From the NCBI GenBank assembly GCA_029202845.1, contig CP119315.1:2325001-2389000 (forward strand): DNA of 64,000 nucleotides. The letters are read 5' to 3'. This stretch comes from Candidatus Sphingomonas colombiensis (GTDB lineage: Bacteria > Pseudomonadota > Alphaproteobacteria > Sphingomonadales > Sphingomonadaceae). This document shows, piece after piece, positions 1-9,499 of the stretch (position 1 is its first letter; each line of letters begins with the position of its first letter). The translations under genes were made by a program, and so were the position numbers. Below the pieces are notes generated by a model. It saw nothing but the letters and a program-made list of their open reading frames with translations, was not told where the DNA came from and searched no databases.

Positions 1-2
1 CG

Positions 3-680
3 ATGCGCGTGGATGACGACAAACGACTGGCGGCCGAGGCCGCGGTGGCCGAGGTGGTGGACGGGATGCTCGTCGGCCTCGGCACCGGCTCCACCGCCGC
101 GCACGCCATCACGGCGCTGGCGCGGCGCGTCGCCGCCGGGCTGCGCGTGGAGGCGGTGGCGACCAGCGAGGTGACCGCCAATGCCGCGCGCGCTGGCGGC
201 ATTGCCGTGCGAGACTTTAGTGAGATCGCGTTGCTGGACCTGACGATCGACGGCGCGGACGAGATCGACGCCCGGCTGTTCGCGATCAAGGGCGCGGGCG
301 GGGCGATGCTGCGCGAGAAGACGGTCGCCGCCGCTGCCCGCCGGATGGTGGTGATCGCCGACGCATCGAAGCGGGTCGCCGCGATCGGTGCGGCGAAACT
401 GCCGGTGGAGGTGCTCCCCTTCGCCCGCGCCTCCGTGGTGGCGGCGCTGGAGCATTTGGGCGCTATGGTGACGGTGCGCGCCGGATACCGAACCGACAAT
501 GGCAATATCGTCGCCGATTGCCGCTTTCCTGCGATGCCCGATCCACGCGCGCTGGCGGCGAGGATCGCCGCGATTCCGGGCGCTTTGGGGCACGGGCTGT
601 TCCTCGACGAGGTCGATGCGGCCTATATTGCCGCCGATGGCGTCGTTACACGGCTGGAACGCGGCGGATCGACAGACTAA
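3..680 (+). CDS. rpiA: Ribose-5-phosphate isomerase A
   Basis: Cytosolic enzyme that interconverts ribose 5-phosphate and ribulose 5-phosphate in the non-oxidative pentose phosphate pathway. At 225 residues it has the usual RpiA length. Family motifs are in place: the phosphate-binding GLGTGSTA at residues 25-32, the catalytic DGADE at 83-87, KGAGG at 96-100 and the EK pair at 105-106. The ATG lies two bases inside the window, so the ribosome binding site and promoter cannot be seen, and an upstream start cannot be excluded, although the protein begins where RpiA normally does. It is followed 71 bases later by tkt on the same strand, as the first visible gene of a pentose phosphate block. Confidence 0.95.
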   Translation: MRVDDDKRLAAEAAVAEVVDGMLVGLGTGSTAAHAITALARRVAAGLRVEAVATSEVTANAARAGGIAVRDFSEIALLDLTIDGADEIDARLFAIKGAGGAMLREKTVAAAARRMVVIADASKRVAAIGAAKLPVEVLPFARASVVAALEHLGAMVTVRAGYRTDNGNIVADCRFPAMPDPRALAARIAAIPGALGHGLFLDEVDAAYIAADGVVTRLERGGSTD

Positions 681-751
681 GGGGGCGGGGAATCGGCAAC
701 TGCGCGCCCGTCCGGTGCGTTCGCCATCATGATCCCGAGCGAGGCCTTTTG

Positions 752-2821
752 ATGACCGACACCGCAACCGCACCCACCAGCCTCCATGAGGATGGCAGCC
801 CGGAACGGCTGGCGATCGATACGATCCGCACGCTGTCGATGGATGCGGTGCAAAAGGCCAATTCCGGCCACCCCGGCACGCCGATGGCGTTGGCCCCGGT
901 CGGCTGGGCGCTGTGGGCGAAGTTCCTGCGTTACGATCCCGGCACGCCCGATTGGCCGAACCGCGACCGTTTCGTCCTGTCAGTCGGCCATGCGTCGATG
1001 CTGCTCTATTCGCTGCTCCACCTTGCGGGCGTGAAGGAACTGGATCGCAACGGCAATCCGACCGGCCAGCCGGCCGTCAGCCTCGCCGATATCGAAGCGT
1101 TCCGTCAGCTCGGCTCGAAGACGCCGGGCCATCCCGAATTCCGCCACACCACCGGCGTCGAGACGACCACCGGCCCGCTGGGGCAGGGCTGTGGCAATTC
1201 GGTCGGCATGGCGATCGCCGAGCGCTGGCTCGCCGCGCGCTATAACAAGCCGGGCTTCACGCTGTTCGATCATGACGTTTACGCGCTGTGCGGCGACGGC
1301 GATCTGATGGAGGGCGTTTCGGCCGAGGCGGCGAGCCTTGCCGGGCACCTGAAGCTGTCCAACCTGTGCTGGATCTACGATTCGAATCACATCTCGATCG
1401 AGGGCAGCACCGAGCTGGCGTTCGACGAGGATGTGGGCAAGCGTTTCGAGGCTTATGGCTGGCACGTCATCCATGTCGCTGACGCCAATGATATCGCCGC
1501 GCTTACCGCCGCCTTCACCTCATTCCGCGCGATGAGCGATCGCCCGACGATGATCATCGTCCGCTCGGTGATCGGCTGGGGCTCTCCGCGCGCCGGCAGC
1601 GAAAAGGCGCATGGCGAGCCGCTGGGTGCCGAAAATATCGCCAAGACCAAGGAAGCCTATGGCTGGCCGGCCAAGGATTTCTTCGTTCCCGAAGGCGTCC
1701 AGCCCGCGTTCGAGCAGGCGATCACCGCGCGCGGCCGCCCGCTGCGCGAGGAATGGCAGGCGACCTTCGCCAAATTCGCCGAGGTCGAGCCGGAACTGGC
1801 GGCGGAGCTTGAGCTGGTGTTCGCCGGCAAGCTGCCCGAGGGCTGGGACGCCGATATCCCGACGTTCGATGCGGACGAAAAGGGCATGGCCAGCCGCGAT
1901 GCCGGCGGCAAGGTGCTCAATGCGATCGCGAAGCGCGTGCCGTGGCTGATCGGTGGATCGGCCGATCTCGCGCCGTCGACCAAGACGGATATCAAGGGCG
2001 CGGCTTCGTTCGAGCCGAACAATTACGGCGGCGCGAACTTCCACTTCGGCGTGCGCGAACATGCGATGGGCGCGGTGGTCAACGGCATGACGCTGTCCGG
2101 CCTGCGCGGCTATGGCAGCACGTTCTTCGTGTTCCTCGATTACATGCGCCCGCCGGTCCGCCTTTCGGCGCTGATGGAGCTGGGCAGCACCTGGATCTAC
2201 ACGCACGATTCGATCGGCGTAGGCGAGGATGGGCCGACCCACCAGCCGATCGAGCAGCTTGCGATGATGCGCGCGACGCCGGGCATCGACACGATCCGCC
2301 CCGCCGATGCGAACGAAGTGGCGGAGGCATGGCGCCTGATCGTCCGCGATGGCGCGCATCCGACCGCGCTGATCCTGTCGCGTCAGGCCCTGCCGACGCT
2401 GGATCGCAGCAAATACGGCAGCACCTCGGGCGTGGAGCAGGGCGCCTATATCCTGGCCGACAGCCCCGATCCGCAGGTCATCCTGATCGCCACCGGCTCG
2501 GAAGTGTCGCTCGCGGTCGGCGCCTATGAGCAGTTGAAGGCCGAGGGGATCGCCGCGCGTGTCGTGTCGATGCCGTCGTGGTTCCGTTTCGAGCGGCAGG
2601 ACGCGGCCTATAAGGAAAAGGTGCTGCCCGCGAAGGTGACGGCGCGTGTCGCGGTCGAGATGGGCGGCGAGATGGGCTGGGATCGCTATGTCGGCGCGCA
2701 GGGCCGCACGGTGACGATGCATGGCTTCGGCGCATCCGCCCCGGCCGGCAAGCTGGCGGAGAAGTTCGGCTTCACCGTGGCGAACGTGGTGAAGGTGGCG
2801 AAGGACACGCTGCGCGGCTGA
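752..2821 (+). CDS. tkt: Transketolase
   Basis: Thiamine-diphosphate enzyme transferring two-carbon ketol units between sugar phosphates. The 689-residue protein is of standard length. His40 lies in the N-terminal SGHPG motif and the ThDP/Mg site GDGDLMEG is at residues 181-188. The central pyrimidine-binding domain and the C-terminal transketolase domain follow in the normal order. The reading frame is open upstream to about 518, overlapping rpiA, but homology begins at the ATG at 752, which is therefore chosen. It sits between rpiA and tal and is probably cotranscribed with rpiA. A strong hairpin follows the stop codon. Confidence 0.96.
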   Translation: MTDTATAPTSLHEDGSPERLAIDTIRTLSMDAVQKANSGHPGTPMALAPVGWALWAKFLRYDPGTPDWPNRDRFVLSVGHASMLLYSLLHLAGVKELDRNGNPTGQPAVSLADIEAFRQLGSKTPGHPEFRHTTGVETTTGPLGQGCGNSVGMAIAERWLAARYNKPGFTLFDHDVYALCGDGDLMEGVSAEAASLAGHLKLSNLCWIYDSNHISIEGSTELAFDEDVGKRFEAYGWHVIHVADANDIAALTAAFTSFRAMSDRPTMIIVRSVIGWGSPRAGSEKAHGEPLGAENIAKTKEAYGWPAKDFFVPEGVQPAFEQAITARGRPLREEWQATFAKFAEVEPELAAELELVFAGKLPEGWDADIPTFDADEKGMASRDAGGKVLNAIAKRVPWLIGGSADLAPSTKTDIKGAASFEPNNYGGANFHFGVREHAMGAVVNGMTLSGLRGYGSTFFVFLDYMRPPVRLSALMELGSTWIYTHDSIGVGEDGPTHQPIEQLAMMRATPGIDTIRPADANEVAEAWRLIVRDGAHPTALILSRQALPTLDRSKYGSTSGVEQGAYILADSPDPQVILIATGSEVSLAVGAYEQLKAEGIAARVVSMPSWFRFERQDAAYKEKVLPAKVTARVAVEMGGEMGWDRYVGAQGRTVTMHGFGASAPAGKLAEKFGFTVANVVKVAKDTLRG

Positions 2822-2826
2822 TATCC

Positions 2827-2865
2827 CCCGCGCCGGCATCGGGTTCAACCTTGTGCCGGCGCGGG
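2827..2865 (+). other. Intergenic RNA hairpin after tkt
   Basis: A perfect 12-bp stem (2827-2838 with 2854-2865, arm CCCGCGCCGGCA) encloses a 15-base loop just after the tkt stop. No U-tract follows, so it is more likely an mRNA-stabilising or partial-termination structure between tkt and tal than a complete intrinsic terminator. Confidence 0.6.
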
Positions 2866-2917
2866 TGCGATCAGATATTGTTGTTGGTTACTCGGTTCGA
2901 AAATGGAGTTGGAAGCT

Positions 2918-4027
2918 ATGGGACGCATCAATGACCTTGAAAGCCACGGTCAGGCGGTGTGGCTCGACTTCATCGACCGCAAGCTGCTGAACGACGGTGG
3001 GCTGACGAAACTCGTTACCGAGGATGGCATCAGCGGCGTCACCTCCAACCCGTCGATCTTCGAAAAGGCGATGGGCCATGGCACGGCCTATGACGAGAGC
3101 CTCGCGGCGTTCGACAAGGCGAACCCGGAAGCGTCCGCGATGGCGCGCTACGAGCATCTCGCGGTGCAGGATATTCAGACCGCGGCGGATACGCTGCGCC
3201 CGGTGTACGACCGCCTGAACGCCAAGGACGGTTATGTCAGCCTGGAGGTTTCGCCCAAGCTGGCGGAAGATACCGACGGCACGATCGCCGAAGCGGCGCG
3301 GCTGTGGAAAGCGGTCGATCGCCCCAATCTGATGATCAAGATTCCGGGGACGCCGGAGGGCGTGCCGGCGATCGCGGCAACCATATCGGCCGGGATCAAC
3401 GTCAACGTCACTTTGTTGTTCTCGATCGAGGCATATAAAGCGGTGGCGCTCGCCTTCGTCGAGGGGCTGGAGCAGCGTGTCGCCAAGGGCCAGCCGATCG
3501 ATCGCATCGCCAGCGTGGCGAGCTTCTTCGTCAGCCGTATCGACAGCAAGATCGACGACAAGATCGACGCGGGCGTCGGCGGTGACGCGGCGAAGGCGCT
3601 GAAGGGTAAGGTGGCGATCGCCAATGCCAAGCTGGCCTACGCTTGGTATCAGGAGTTCATCGCCTCCGATCGCTGGCAGAAGCTCGCCGCGAAGGGCGCG
3701 ATGCCGCAGCGGCTGCTATGGGCATCGACCGGGACGAAGAACGCCGCTTATCCTGACACGCTCTATATCGACACGCTGATCGGGCAGGATACGGTGAACA
3801 CCGTGCCGCCCAAGACGCTCGACGCCTTCCGCGATCACGGCAATGTCGCGGAGACGCTGACGCAGGATGTGGATGGCGCGCGCAGGGAATTGGCCGATGC
3901 CGAACGACTGGGGCTCGATCTCGATGGCGTGACCGCGCTGCTGGTCGAGGAGGGCGTTCACGCCTTCGTCCACTCGTTCGATGATCTGCTGGGCGCGATC
4001 GCGGCGAAGCATCCCGCTGCCGCCTGA
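2918..4027 (+). CDS. tal: Transaldolase
   Basis: Transfers a dihydroxyacetone unit between sedoheptulose 7-phosphate and glyceraldehyde 3-phosphate. The 369-residue protein is of the longer bacterial subfamily rather than the short 215-220 residue class. The N-terminal TSNPSIFEKA segment (residues 42-51) and the Schiff-base lysine Lys141 in the MIKIPGT motif are visible. An in-frame ATG lies at 2903, but the ATG at 2918 has GGAG eight bases upstream and begins the conserved part, so it is preferred. It is flanked by tkt and gnd on the same strand, fitting coordinate expression of the pathway. Confidence 0.94.
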   Translation: MGRINDLESHGQAVWLDFIDRKLLNDGGLTKLVTEDGISGVTSNPSIFEKAMGHGTAYDESLAAFDKANPEASAMARYEHLAVQDIQTAADTLRPVYDRLNAKDGYVSLEVSPKLAEDTDGTIAEAARLWKAVDRPNLMIKIPGTPEGVPAIAATISAGINVNVTLLFSIEAYKAVALAFVEGLEQRVAKGQPIDRIASVASFFVSRIDSKIDDKIDAGVGGDAAKALKGKVAIANAKLAYAWYQEFIASDRWQKLAAKGAMPQRLLWASTGTKNAAYPDTLYIDTLIGQDTVNTVPPKTLDAFRDHGNVAETLTQDVDGARRELADAERLGLDLDGVTALLVEEGVHAFVHSFDDLLGAIAAKHPAAA

Positions 4028-4048
4028 CCCCTCCCTTCGGAACGATAT

Positions 4049-4076
4049 CCGCCCCCGGCGATTGAGCCGGGGCGGG
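4049..4076 (+). other. Intergenic RNA hairpin between tal and gnd
   Basis: The GC-rich inverted repeat CCGCCCCCGGC / GCCGGGGCGGG (4049-4059 with 4066-4076) pairs with a one-base bulge around a 6-base loop. No T-run follows. The gnd ribosome binding site begins only five bases downstream, so the structure could tune mRNA stability or gnd translation. Confidence 0.45.
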
Positions 4077-4096
4077 AATGGGAAGAAGGATTGCTC

Positions 4097-5082
<986 letters not shown>

Positions 5083-5083
<1 letters not shown>

Positions 5084-5877
5084 TGCTGGTGGTCTGCGAT
5101 GTCGACGGCACGCTGGTCGACAAGCAGAAACGGCTGACTGAGACGACGATCGCGGCGGTTGCGCGGCTGCGCAAGGCCGGCATCCGCTTCACGATCATCA
5201 GCGCGCGGCCGATGTCAGGCATGATGCCGCTCGCCGAACGGCTGGCGCTCGATGTGCCGATGGGGGCATTCAACGGTGGCATCATCTTCCGCCGCGACGG
5301 CAGCATTGCCGAGCATCACGTGATCCCGGCGGACGTGTCGCGCGGCGTTTTCGATCTGATCGGCGATGCGGCGGTCGATCGGTGGGTGTTCGCTGACAAT
5401 CACTGGTACGCCTCAACCGATCAGGGCGTGCATGTCGAGCATGAGCGGCTGGCATCGGCGCAGGAGCCGATCATCCGCGACACATTCGACGATCTGCTCG
5501 ATCGCGCCGACAAGATAACCTTCGTCAGCGACGATGCGGCGCTGCTGGTGGCGCTGGCGGAGAAGGTGAAGCCGTTTGTCGATCGCGCGACGATCGTCCA
5601 GTCGCAGACCTATTATCTCGACATCACTGCCCTACCGGCGAACAAGGGCGATGGCATCACCGCGCTGGCCCATGCGATGAATGTGCCGCTGAAGCATATT
5701 GTCGCGATCGGCGATCAGGCTAACGATCTCGCAATGTTCGAGCGCGCAGGGCGCTCGATCGCGATGGGCAACGCGACCGATGCGGTGAAGGGCAGGGCGA
5801 ACGACGTCACCACGGGTAACGACGCGGATGGCGTGGCGCATGCCATCGATAATCTGATTCTCGGGAGAATGATGTGA
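5083..5877 (+). CDS. HAD-IIB (Cof-type) sugar-phosphate phosphatase
   Basis: A 264-residue haloacid dehalogenase superfamily phosphatase of the Cof/YidA type, with an IIB cap. The nucleophile motif DVDGTL is at residues 6-11. An ISARP-type motif II and a C-terminal GDQAND motif IV complete the Mg-dependent active site. Its substrate cannot be read from sequence. Position after gnd, with overlapping start and stop codons, suggests a role in removing a pentose-phosphate by-product or a sugar phosphate. A GTG one codon upstream (5080) is an alternative start. Its stop overlaps the start of the next HAD gene. Confidence 0.85.
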
Positions 5878-6620
5878 AGCAATTGGTGGCGTTCGATCTC
5901 GACGGCACGCTCGCGGAGAGCAAGCAGGCGATAAAGCCGGACATGGCCGAGGCGCTGGCCGATCTGCTCGGCGTGGCGGATGTCGCCGTGATCTCCGGCG
6001 GGGATTGGCCGCAGTTCGACAAACAGGTCGCCTCGCGTCTGCCCGATCGCGCCGATCGTGCGAAGCTGTGGCTGATGCCGACCACAGGCACCAAGCTCTT
6101 CACGTTCCGCAACGGGCAATGGTCCCCGGTCTATGCCGAATTATTCTCCGACGCAGAAAAGAAGCAGATCATCGACGCGTTCAACGCCAGTCTCGCCGCG
6201 ACCGGCTTTGTGCCCGAACAGACCTGGGGGGAGCGGATTGAGGATCGCGGCAGCCAGATCACCTTCTCCGCGCTCGGTCAGCAGGCGCCGCTGGAGGCCA
6301 AGGAGAAATGGGATCCGGATTTCGCCAAGCGCAAGGTGATCCAGGCCGATTTACGCATGCGCCTGCCGGGCCTCGCGATCAATATGGGCGGCGCCACCTC
6401 GATCGACATCACGCGCGAGGGCGTGGACAAGGCTTATGGCCTGAAGAAATTGCGTGACGAGAGCGGCATCGCGTTGGAGGCGATGATGTTCGTCGGCGAC
6501 GCGATCTTCCCCGGCGGCAATGATTATCCGGCAAAGGAACTGGGGCTCGATACGGTGCGGGTGCGCGATCCGCAGGATACTTTGGGCGTTATCGCAACGG
6601 TGGTTGCGTGCCAGAAATAG
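5874..6620 (+). CDS. HAD-IIB phosphatase, phosphomannomutase-like
   Basis: A 248-residue HAD protein with the nucleophile motif DLDGTL at residues 8-13. Near the C-terminus a GD...PGGNDY motif resembles that of the eukaryotic-type phosphomannomutase (PMM) family. It starts at GTG 5874, with GGGAG at 5863-5867 and a GTGA overlap with the previous stop, so the two HAD genes are translationally coupled. The function could be phosphosugar hydrolysis or mutase activity; sequence alone does not decide. It is the last plus-strand gene of the pentose phosphate block and converges with a minus-strand phosphatase gene only 6 bases away. Confidence 0.8.
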   Translation: MKQLVAFDLDGTLAESKQAIKPDMAEALADLLGVADVAVISGGDWPQFDKQVASRLPDRADRAKLWLMPTTGTKLFTFRNGQWSPVYAELFSDAEKKQIIDAFNASLAATGFVPEQTWGERIEDRGSQITFSALGQQAPLEAKEKWDPDFAKRKVIQADLRMRLPGLAINMGGATSIDITREGVDKAYGLKKLRDESGIALEAMMFVGDAIFPGGNDYPAKELGLDTVRVRDPQDTLGVIATVVACQK

Positions 6621-6626
6621 GGGAAG

Positions 6627-7415
6627 TTACCGCCCCTCGGCCATGATCGCCTTCGCGCGATCGTGGAGCCGCTCCACCGCCGCCGCGTGGATGCCGGGCT
6701 TCGAGACGATCACGCCGAATGCGCGCGGATCGGGCTTGTTGAAGGTGAGCGGGCCGCCGAACGCATCGCTGATCGCGGCGCCTGCTTCGGCGGCGATCAG
6801 CGCGGCGGCGGCGATATCCCACTCATTGCCCCAGCGCAGCGTCGCGACCAGATCGGCGCGATCGTCCGCCACCATCGCCATACGCAGCGCGATCGAATTG
6901 GGTTTCTCCACCGCCACCAGATCGCGATCCGCCTTGGGCAATGCGTCGGTGGGTACGCGCGAACCCGGGAAGATGGTGCGATCGCCGGCATGGATCGCGC
7001 TGCCGTTGAGCGTCGCGCCGCGGCCCGCGCTCGCGCGCCAGGCTTCGTTCCGCGCCGGCGCGTCGAGCGCGGCGAACAGGACGCGGCCATGCTCGATCAG
7101 CGCGACCGACACCGCCCAGCCGGGGCGTCCACGAATATAATCGCGCGTGCCGTCGATCGGATCGACCACCCACACCCGATCGCACGCCAGCCGATCGGGA
7201 TTGTCTGCGGTCTCCTCGGACAGCCAGCCGGCATCCGGCAGCAGTGCCATCAGGCGTGCGCGCAGCATGGCATCTATATCCAAATCGACTTCGCATACCG
7301 GGCTGCCCGGCGTCTTTTCCCAACGCGCGAAATCGGTGCCCCACCGGGCGAGAGCGAGCGCCCCGGCTTCGCGGGTGATGTCCGCCACCGCGTCGGCGAG
7401 GCGCGGTTCAGCCAC
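6627..7415 (-). CDS. cysQ: Inositol monophosphatase family protein, probable 3'(2'),5'-bisphosphate nucleotidase
   Basis: A 262-residue metal-dependent phosphatase. The family metal-binding motifs are visible: LSEETAD, DPIDGTRDYI and the C-terminal WDIAAAAL. The GTRDYI form of the second motif resembles CysQ, which hydrolyses 3'-phosphoadenosine 5'-phosphate from sulfate assimilation, more than it resembles inositol monophosphatase. Histidinol-phosphate phosphatase is an alternative. The start codon overlaps the end of pmbA by 8 bases, so the two genes are probably cotranscribed from the right. Confidence 0.82.
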   Translation of the reverse strand: MAEPRLADAVADITREAGALALARWGTDFARWEKTPGSPVCEVDLDIDAMLRARLMALLPDAGWLSEETADNPDRLACDRVWVVDPIDGTRDYIRGRPGWAVSVALIEHGRVLFAALDAPARNEAWRASAGRGATLNGSAIHAGDRTIFPGSRVPTDALPKADRDLVAVEKPNSIALRMAMVADDRADLVATLRWGNEWDIAAAALIAAEAGAAISDAFGGPLTFNKPDPRAFGVIVSKPGIHAAAVERLHDRAKAIMAEGR

Positions 7416-8754
7416 CGGCGACGATCATCCCGTCGATCCGCAGCGTGGGCACGTTGGTGCCATAACGGAACTCAAGATCGTTGGCCGGTGTGAGCTGGCG
7501 GAACATATCCTTCAAATTACCCGCGACGGTGAATTCGGCCACCGGCCCGGTGATCTCGCCATTTTCGATCAGGAAGCCCGCCGCGCCGCGACTGTAATCG
7601 CCAGTGACGCCGTTCACCCCCTGGCCGATCAATTCGGTGACATAAACGCCGCGCGCGATATCCGCGATCAGCGTTTCCACCGGCACATGGCCCGCATCCA
7701 TATAGAGGTTGCTGGTCGATACGCCGGGCGCGCCGCCGATGCCGCGCGCGGCGTGGCCGGTGGGCTCCATCCCCAATTGCCGGGCGGACGCGGTTTCGAG
7801 CAGCCAGGTTTCCAGCATGCCATCCTCGACCAGCGCGATCGGCGAAACCGGCAGCCCCTCGCCATCGAACGGGCGCGAGCGCAGCCCGTGCGGCCGATGC
7901 GGATCGTCACAGATGCGGATGCCTTCCGCGAACACCCGCGTGCCCAGCGCATCGAGCAGGAAGCTCGTCTTGCGCGCGATCGACTGGCCGGAGATCGCGC
8001 CGGTCAAATGGCCGAGCAGGCTCATGCCGACGCGCGGATCCAGCACCACGGGCATCGCACCGCTTTCGATGCGGCCGGGATTGAGGCGTGCGACCGCGCG
8101 CTCGCCCGCTTCGCGCCCGATCGCCTCGGCGGGTTCGAGCCGGTGGCGGTGCCGGGCGGAGTGGAAGGCGTAATCGCGTTGCATCGCGCTGCCTTCGCCC
8201 GCGATCACGCTGGCGGAGGCGCCGAAACCGGTGGTGGCATAGCCGCCGGCGAAGCCATGGCTGGTGGCCAGCGCGATGACGCTGCGCGATGCGCTGGCGC
8301 CGCCGCCTTCGCTGTTGGTCACGCCGGCCACGGCACGCGCCGCATCCTCCGCCGCGGCGGCGATCTCGCGCAGCTCGGCGGGCGAGATTTCGCCGCGATC
8401 CTCAAGATCGAGCGCGGGTGCCGTGCCGCGCAGCAGCCGTGCTTCGGGGGCAAGACCGGCCCAGCGATCCTCCGGCGCCTCGCGCGCCATCGCGACCGCG
8501 CGCTCGACGAGCATGTCCATCGCGTGAGAGGAGAGATCCGAGGTGGAGACGCTGGCCGACCGCTGCCCGACGAATACGCGCAGCCCCAGATCCTCGCTCT
8601 CGGAACGGCCCACGTCCTCAAGCTTGCCAAGGCGGACGGAGACTTCGCTGGAGGCGTCGGCGGCGAAAACGGAATCCGCCGCGTCGGCGCCCGCGCGGAT
8701 CGCGCGCGCTACAATGTCCTGCGCGCGATCCCGCGCCTGATCGGAAGTAAGCAT
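7408..8754 (-). CDS. pmbA: PmbA/TldE metalloprotease-family protein
   Basis: A 448-residue member of the TldD/PmbA family. With TldD, PmbA (TldE) forms a protease that processes modified peptides such as microcin B17 and helps degrade the CcdA antitoxin. The N-terminal domain contains the SEVSVRLGKLEDV segment typical of the family. The glycine-rich C-terminal region has the conserved GVTGDYSRGAAGFLIENG stretch. As usual for the PmbA half, no HExxxH zinc site is seen; that belongs to TldD, which is not in this window. It lies upstream of and overlaps the cysQ-like gene. Confidence 0.92.
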   Translation of the reverse strand: MLTSDQARDRAQDIVARAIRAGADAADSVFAADASSEVSVRLGKLEDVGRSESEDLGLRVFVGQRSASVSTSDLSSHAMDMLVERAVAMAREAPEDRWAGLAPEARLLRGTAPALDLEDRGEISPAELREIAAAAEDAARAVAGVTNSEGGGASASRSVIALATSHGFAGGYATTGFGASASVIAGEGSAMQRDYAFHSARHRHRLEPAEAIGREAGERAVARLNPGRIESGAMPVVLDPRVGMSLLGHLTGAISGQSIARKTSFLLDALGTRVFAEGIRICDDPHRPHGLRSRPFDGEGLPVSPIALVEDGMLETWLLETASARQLGMEPTGHAARGIGGAPGVSTSNLYMDAGHVPVETLIADIARGVYVTELIGQGVNGVTGDYSRGAAGFLIENGEITGPVAEFTVAGNLKDMFRQLTPANDLEFRYGTNVPTLRIDGMIVAGG

Positions 8755-8847
8755 CGTCGAGGACTTAGGGGCAGGGGCGGCCCGACGCTAGAGTTGTATC
8801 GACATTCGGCCCGCGCAGATTGCGCAAATGCGCGGGCGATTGCCGGG

Positions 8848-9033
8848 TCATCCGCGCGGGTCGCTGCTGGCGCGTTCATCGACGTCGGCCAGCACCGCGC
8901 GCTTTTCCGCATCGCTCATCGTGGACCAGCGTGCGATCTCGTCGAGTGTGCGGTGGCAGCCGAGGCAAAGCCCGCTCGGCTTGTCCATGATGCACACCAA
9001 TATGCACGGCGATTCGGGCGCACCGCTCACCAT
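8848..9033 (-). CDS. DUF1289 small cysteine-rich protein
   Basis: A 61-residue protein with four cysteines (C10, C14, C23, C26) in the arrangement SPCxxxC...CxGCxRTxDEIxxW, diagnostic of the DUF1289 family. The cysteines may bind a metal, but function is unknown. Its 5' end overlaps the end of the Nudix gene by 7 bases, so it is probably translated from the same mRNA. The gene between it and pmbA is separated by 93 bases without another coding feature. Confidence 0.85.
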   Translation of the reverse strand: MVSGAPESPCILVCIMDKPSGLCLGCHRTLDEIARWSTMSDAEKRAVLADVDERASSDPRG

Positions 9034-9497
9034 GCGCCATGCCCTTGCTGGCCGGTGAGATGCTCCGCGATGCGGCGGCGCGTCGCGGGGGAGGTGTCTT
9101 CGGGCAGCGCGTCGGGCGCGAACCAGCCGGCTTCCGCGATCTCGCGACAGTCTGCTGCGGTGGGGATCACGCCGGGCGGCGCGGTGGCGACGAACACCAC
9201 CACATGATCGTCCTTCGCCTCGGCGCGGTTGTGATAGATGCCGAGGAGGCCCGTGATCTCGATCTGCGTCAGCCCGATTTCCTCATGCAGTTCGCGCCGG
9301 ATCGCGGCTTCCGCGTGCTCGCCCCTGTTCACGCCACCACCCGGCAGATACCAGCCGGCGATATAATGGTGGCGCACCAGCGCGACGCGGCCGCCGGGAT
9401 CGAGCAGCAGCGCGCGCACCCCGAAAGTGCGTGGGCGCATTACCCGCGTGTAGAGCCGCATTGCGCGCCCGGCGATCCGGTAGCGCAGCGCGATCAT
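9027..9497 (-). CDS. Nudix hydrolase
   Basis: A 156-residue hydrolase of nucleoside-diphosphate-linked compounds. A complete Nudix box (G-x5-E-x7-RE-x2-EE-x-G) runs from about residue 54 to 76 and supplies the metal-binding glutamates. The substrate is not predictable. It begins two bases downstream of the DEAD-box helicase stop and overlaps the DUF1289 gene, so all three appear to be one transcript. Confidence 0.9.
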   Translation of the reverse strand: MIALRYRIAGRAMRLYTRVMRPRTFGVRALLLDPGGRVALVRHHYIAGWYLPGGGVNRGEHAEAAIRRELHEEIGLTQIEITGLLGIYHNRAEAKDDHVVVFVATAPPGVIPTAADCREIAEAGWFAPDALPEDTSPATRRRIAEHLTGQQGHGAW

Positions 9498-9499
9498 CG

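Noticed and set aside
1520..2848. A 442-residue open frame on the minus strand opposite tkt
   Set aside because: It is the complement of transketolase, rich in Arg and His, with no recognisable domain; tkt on the plus strand is certain.
7147..9207. A 686-residue plus-strand open frame opposite cysQ, pmbA and the DUF1289 gene
   Set aside because: Low-complexity shadow of GC-rich genes whose minus-strand products have clear families.
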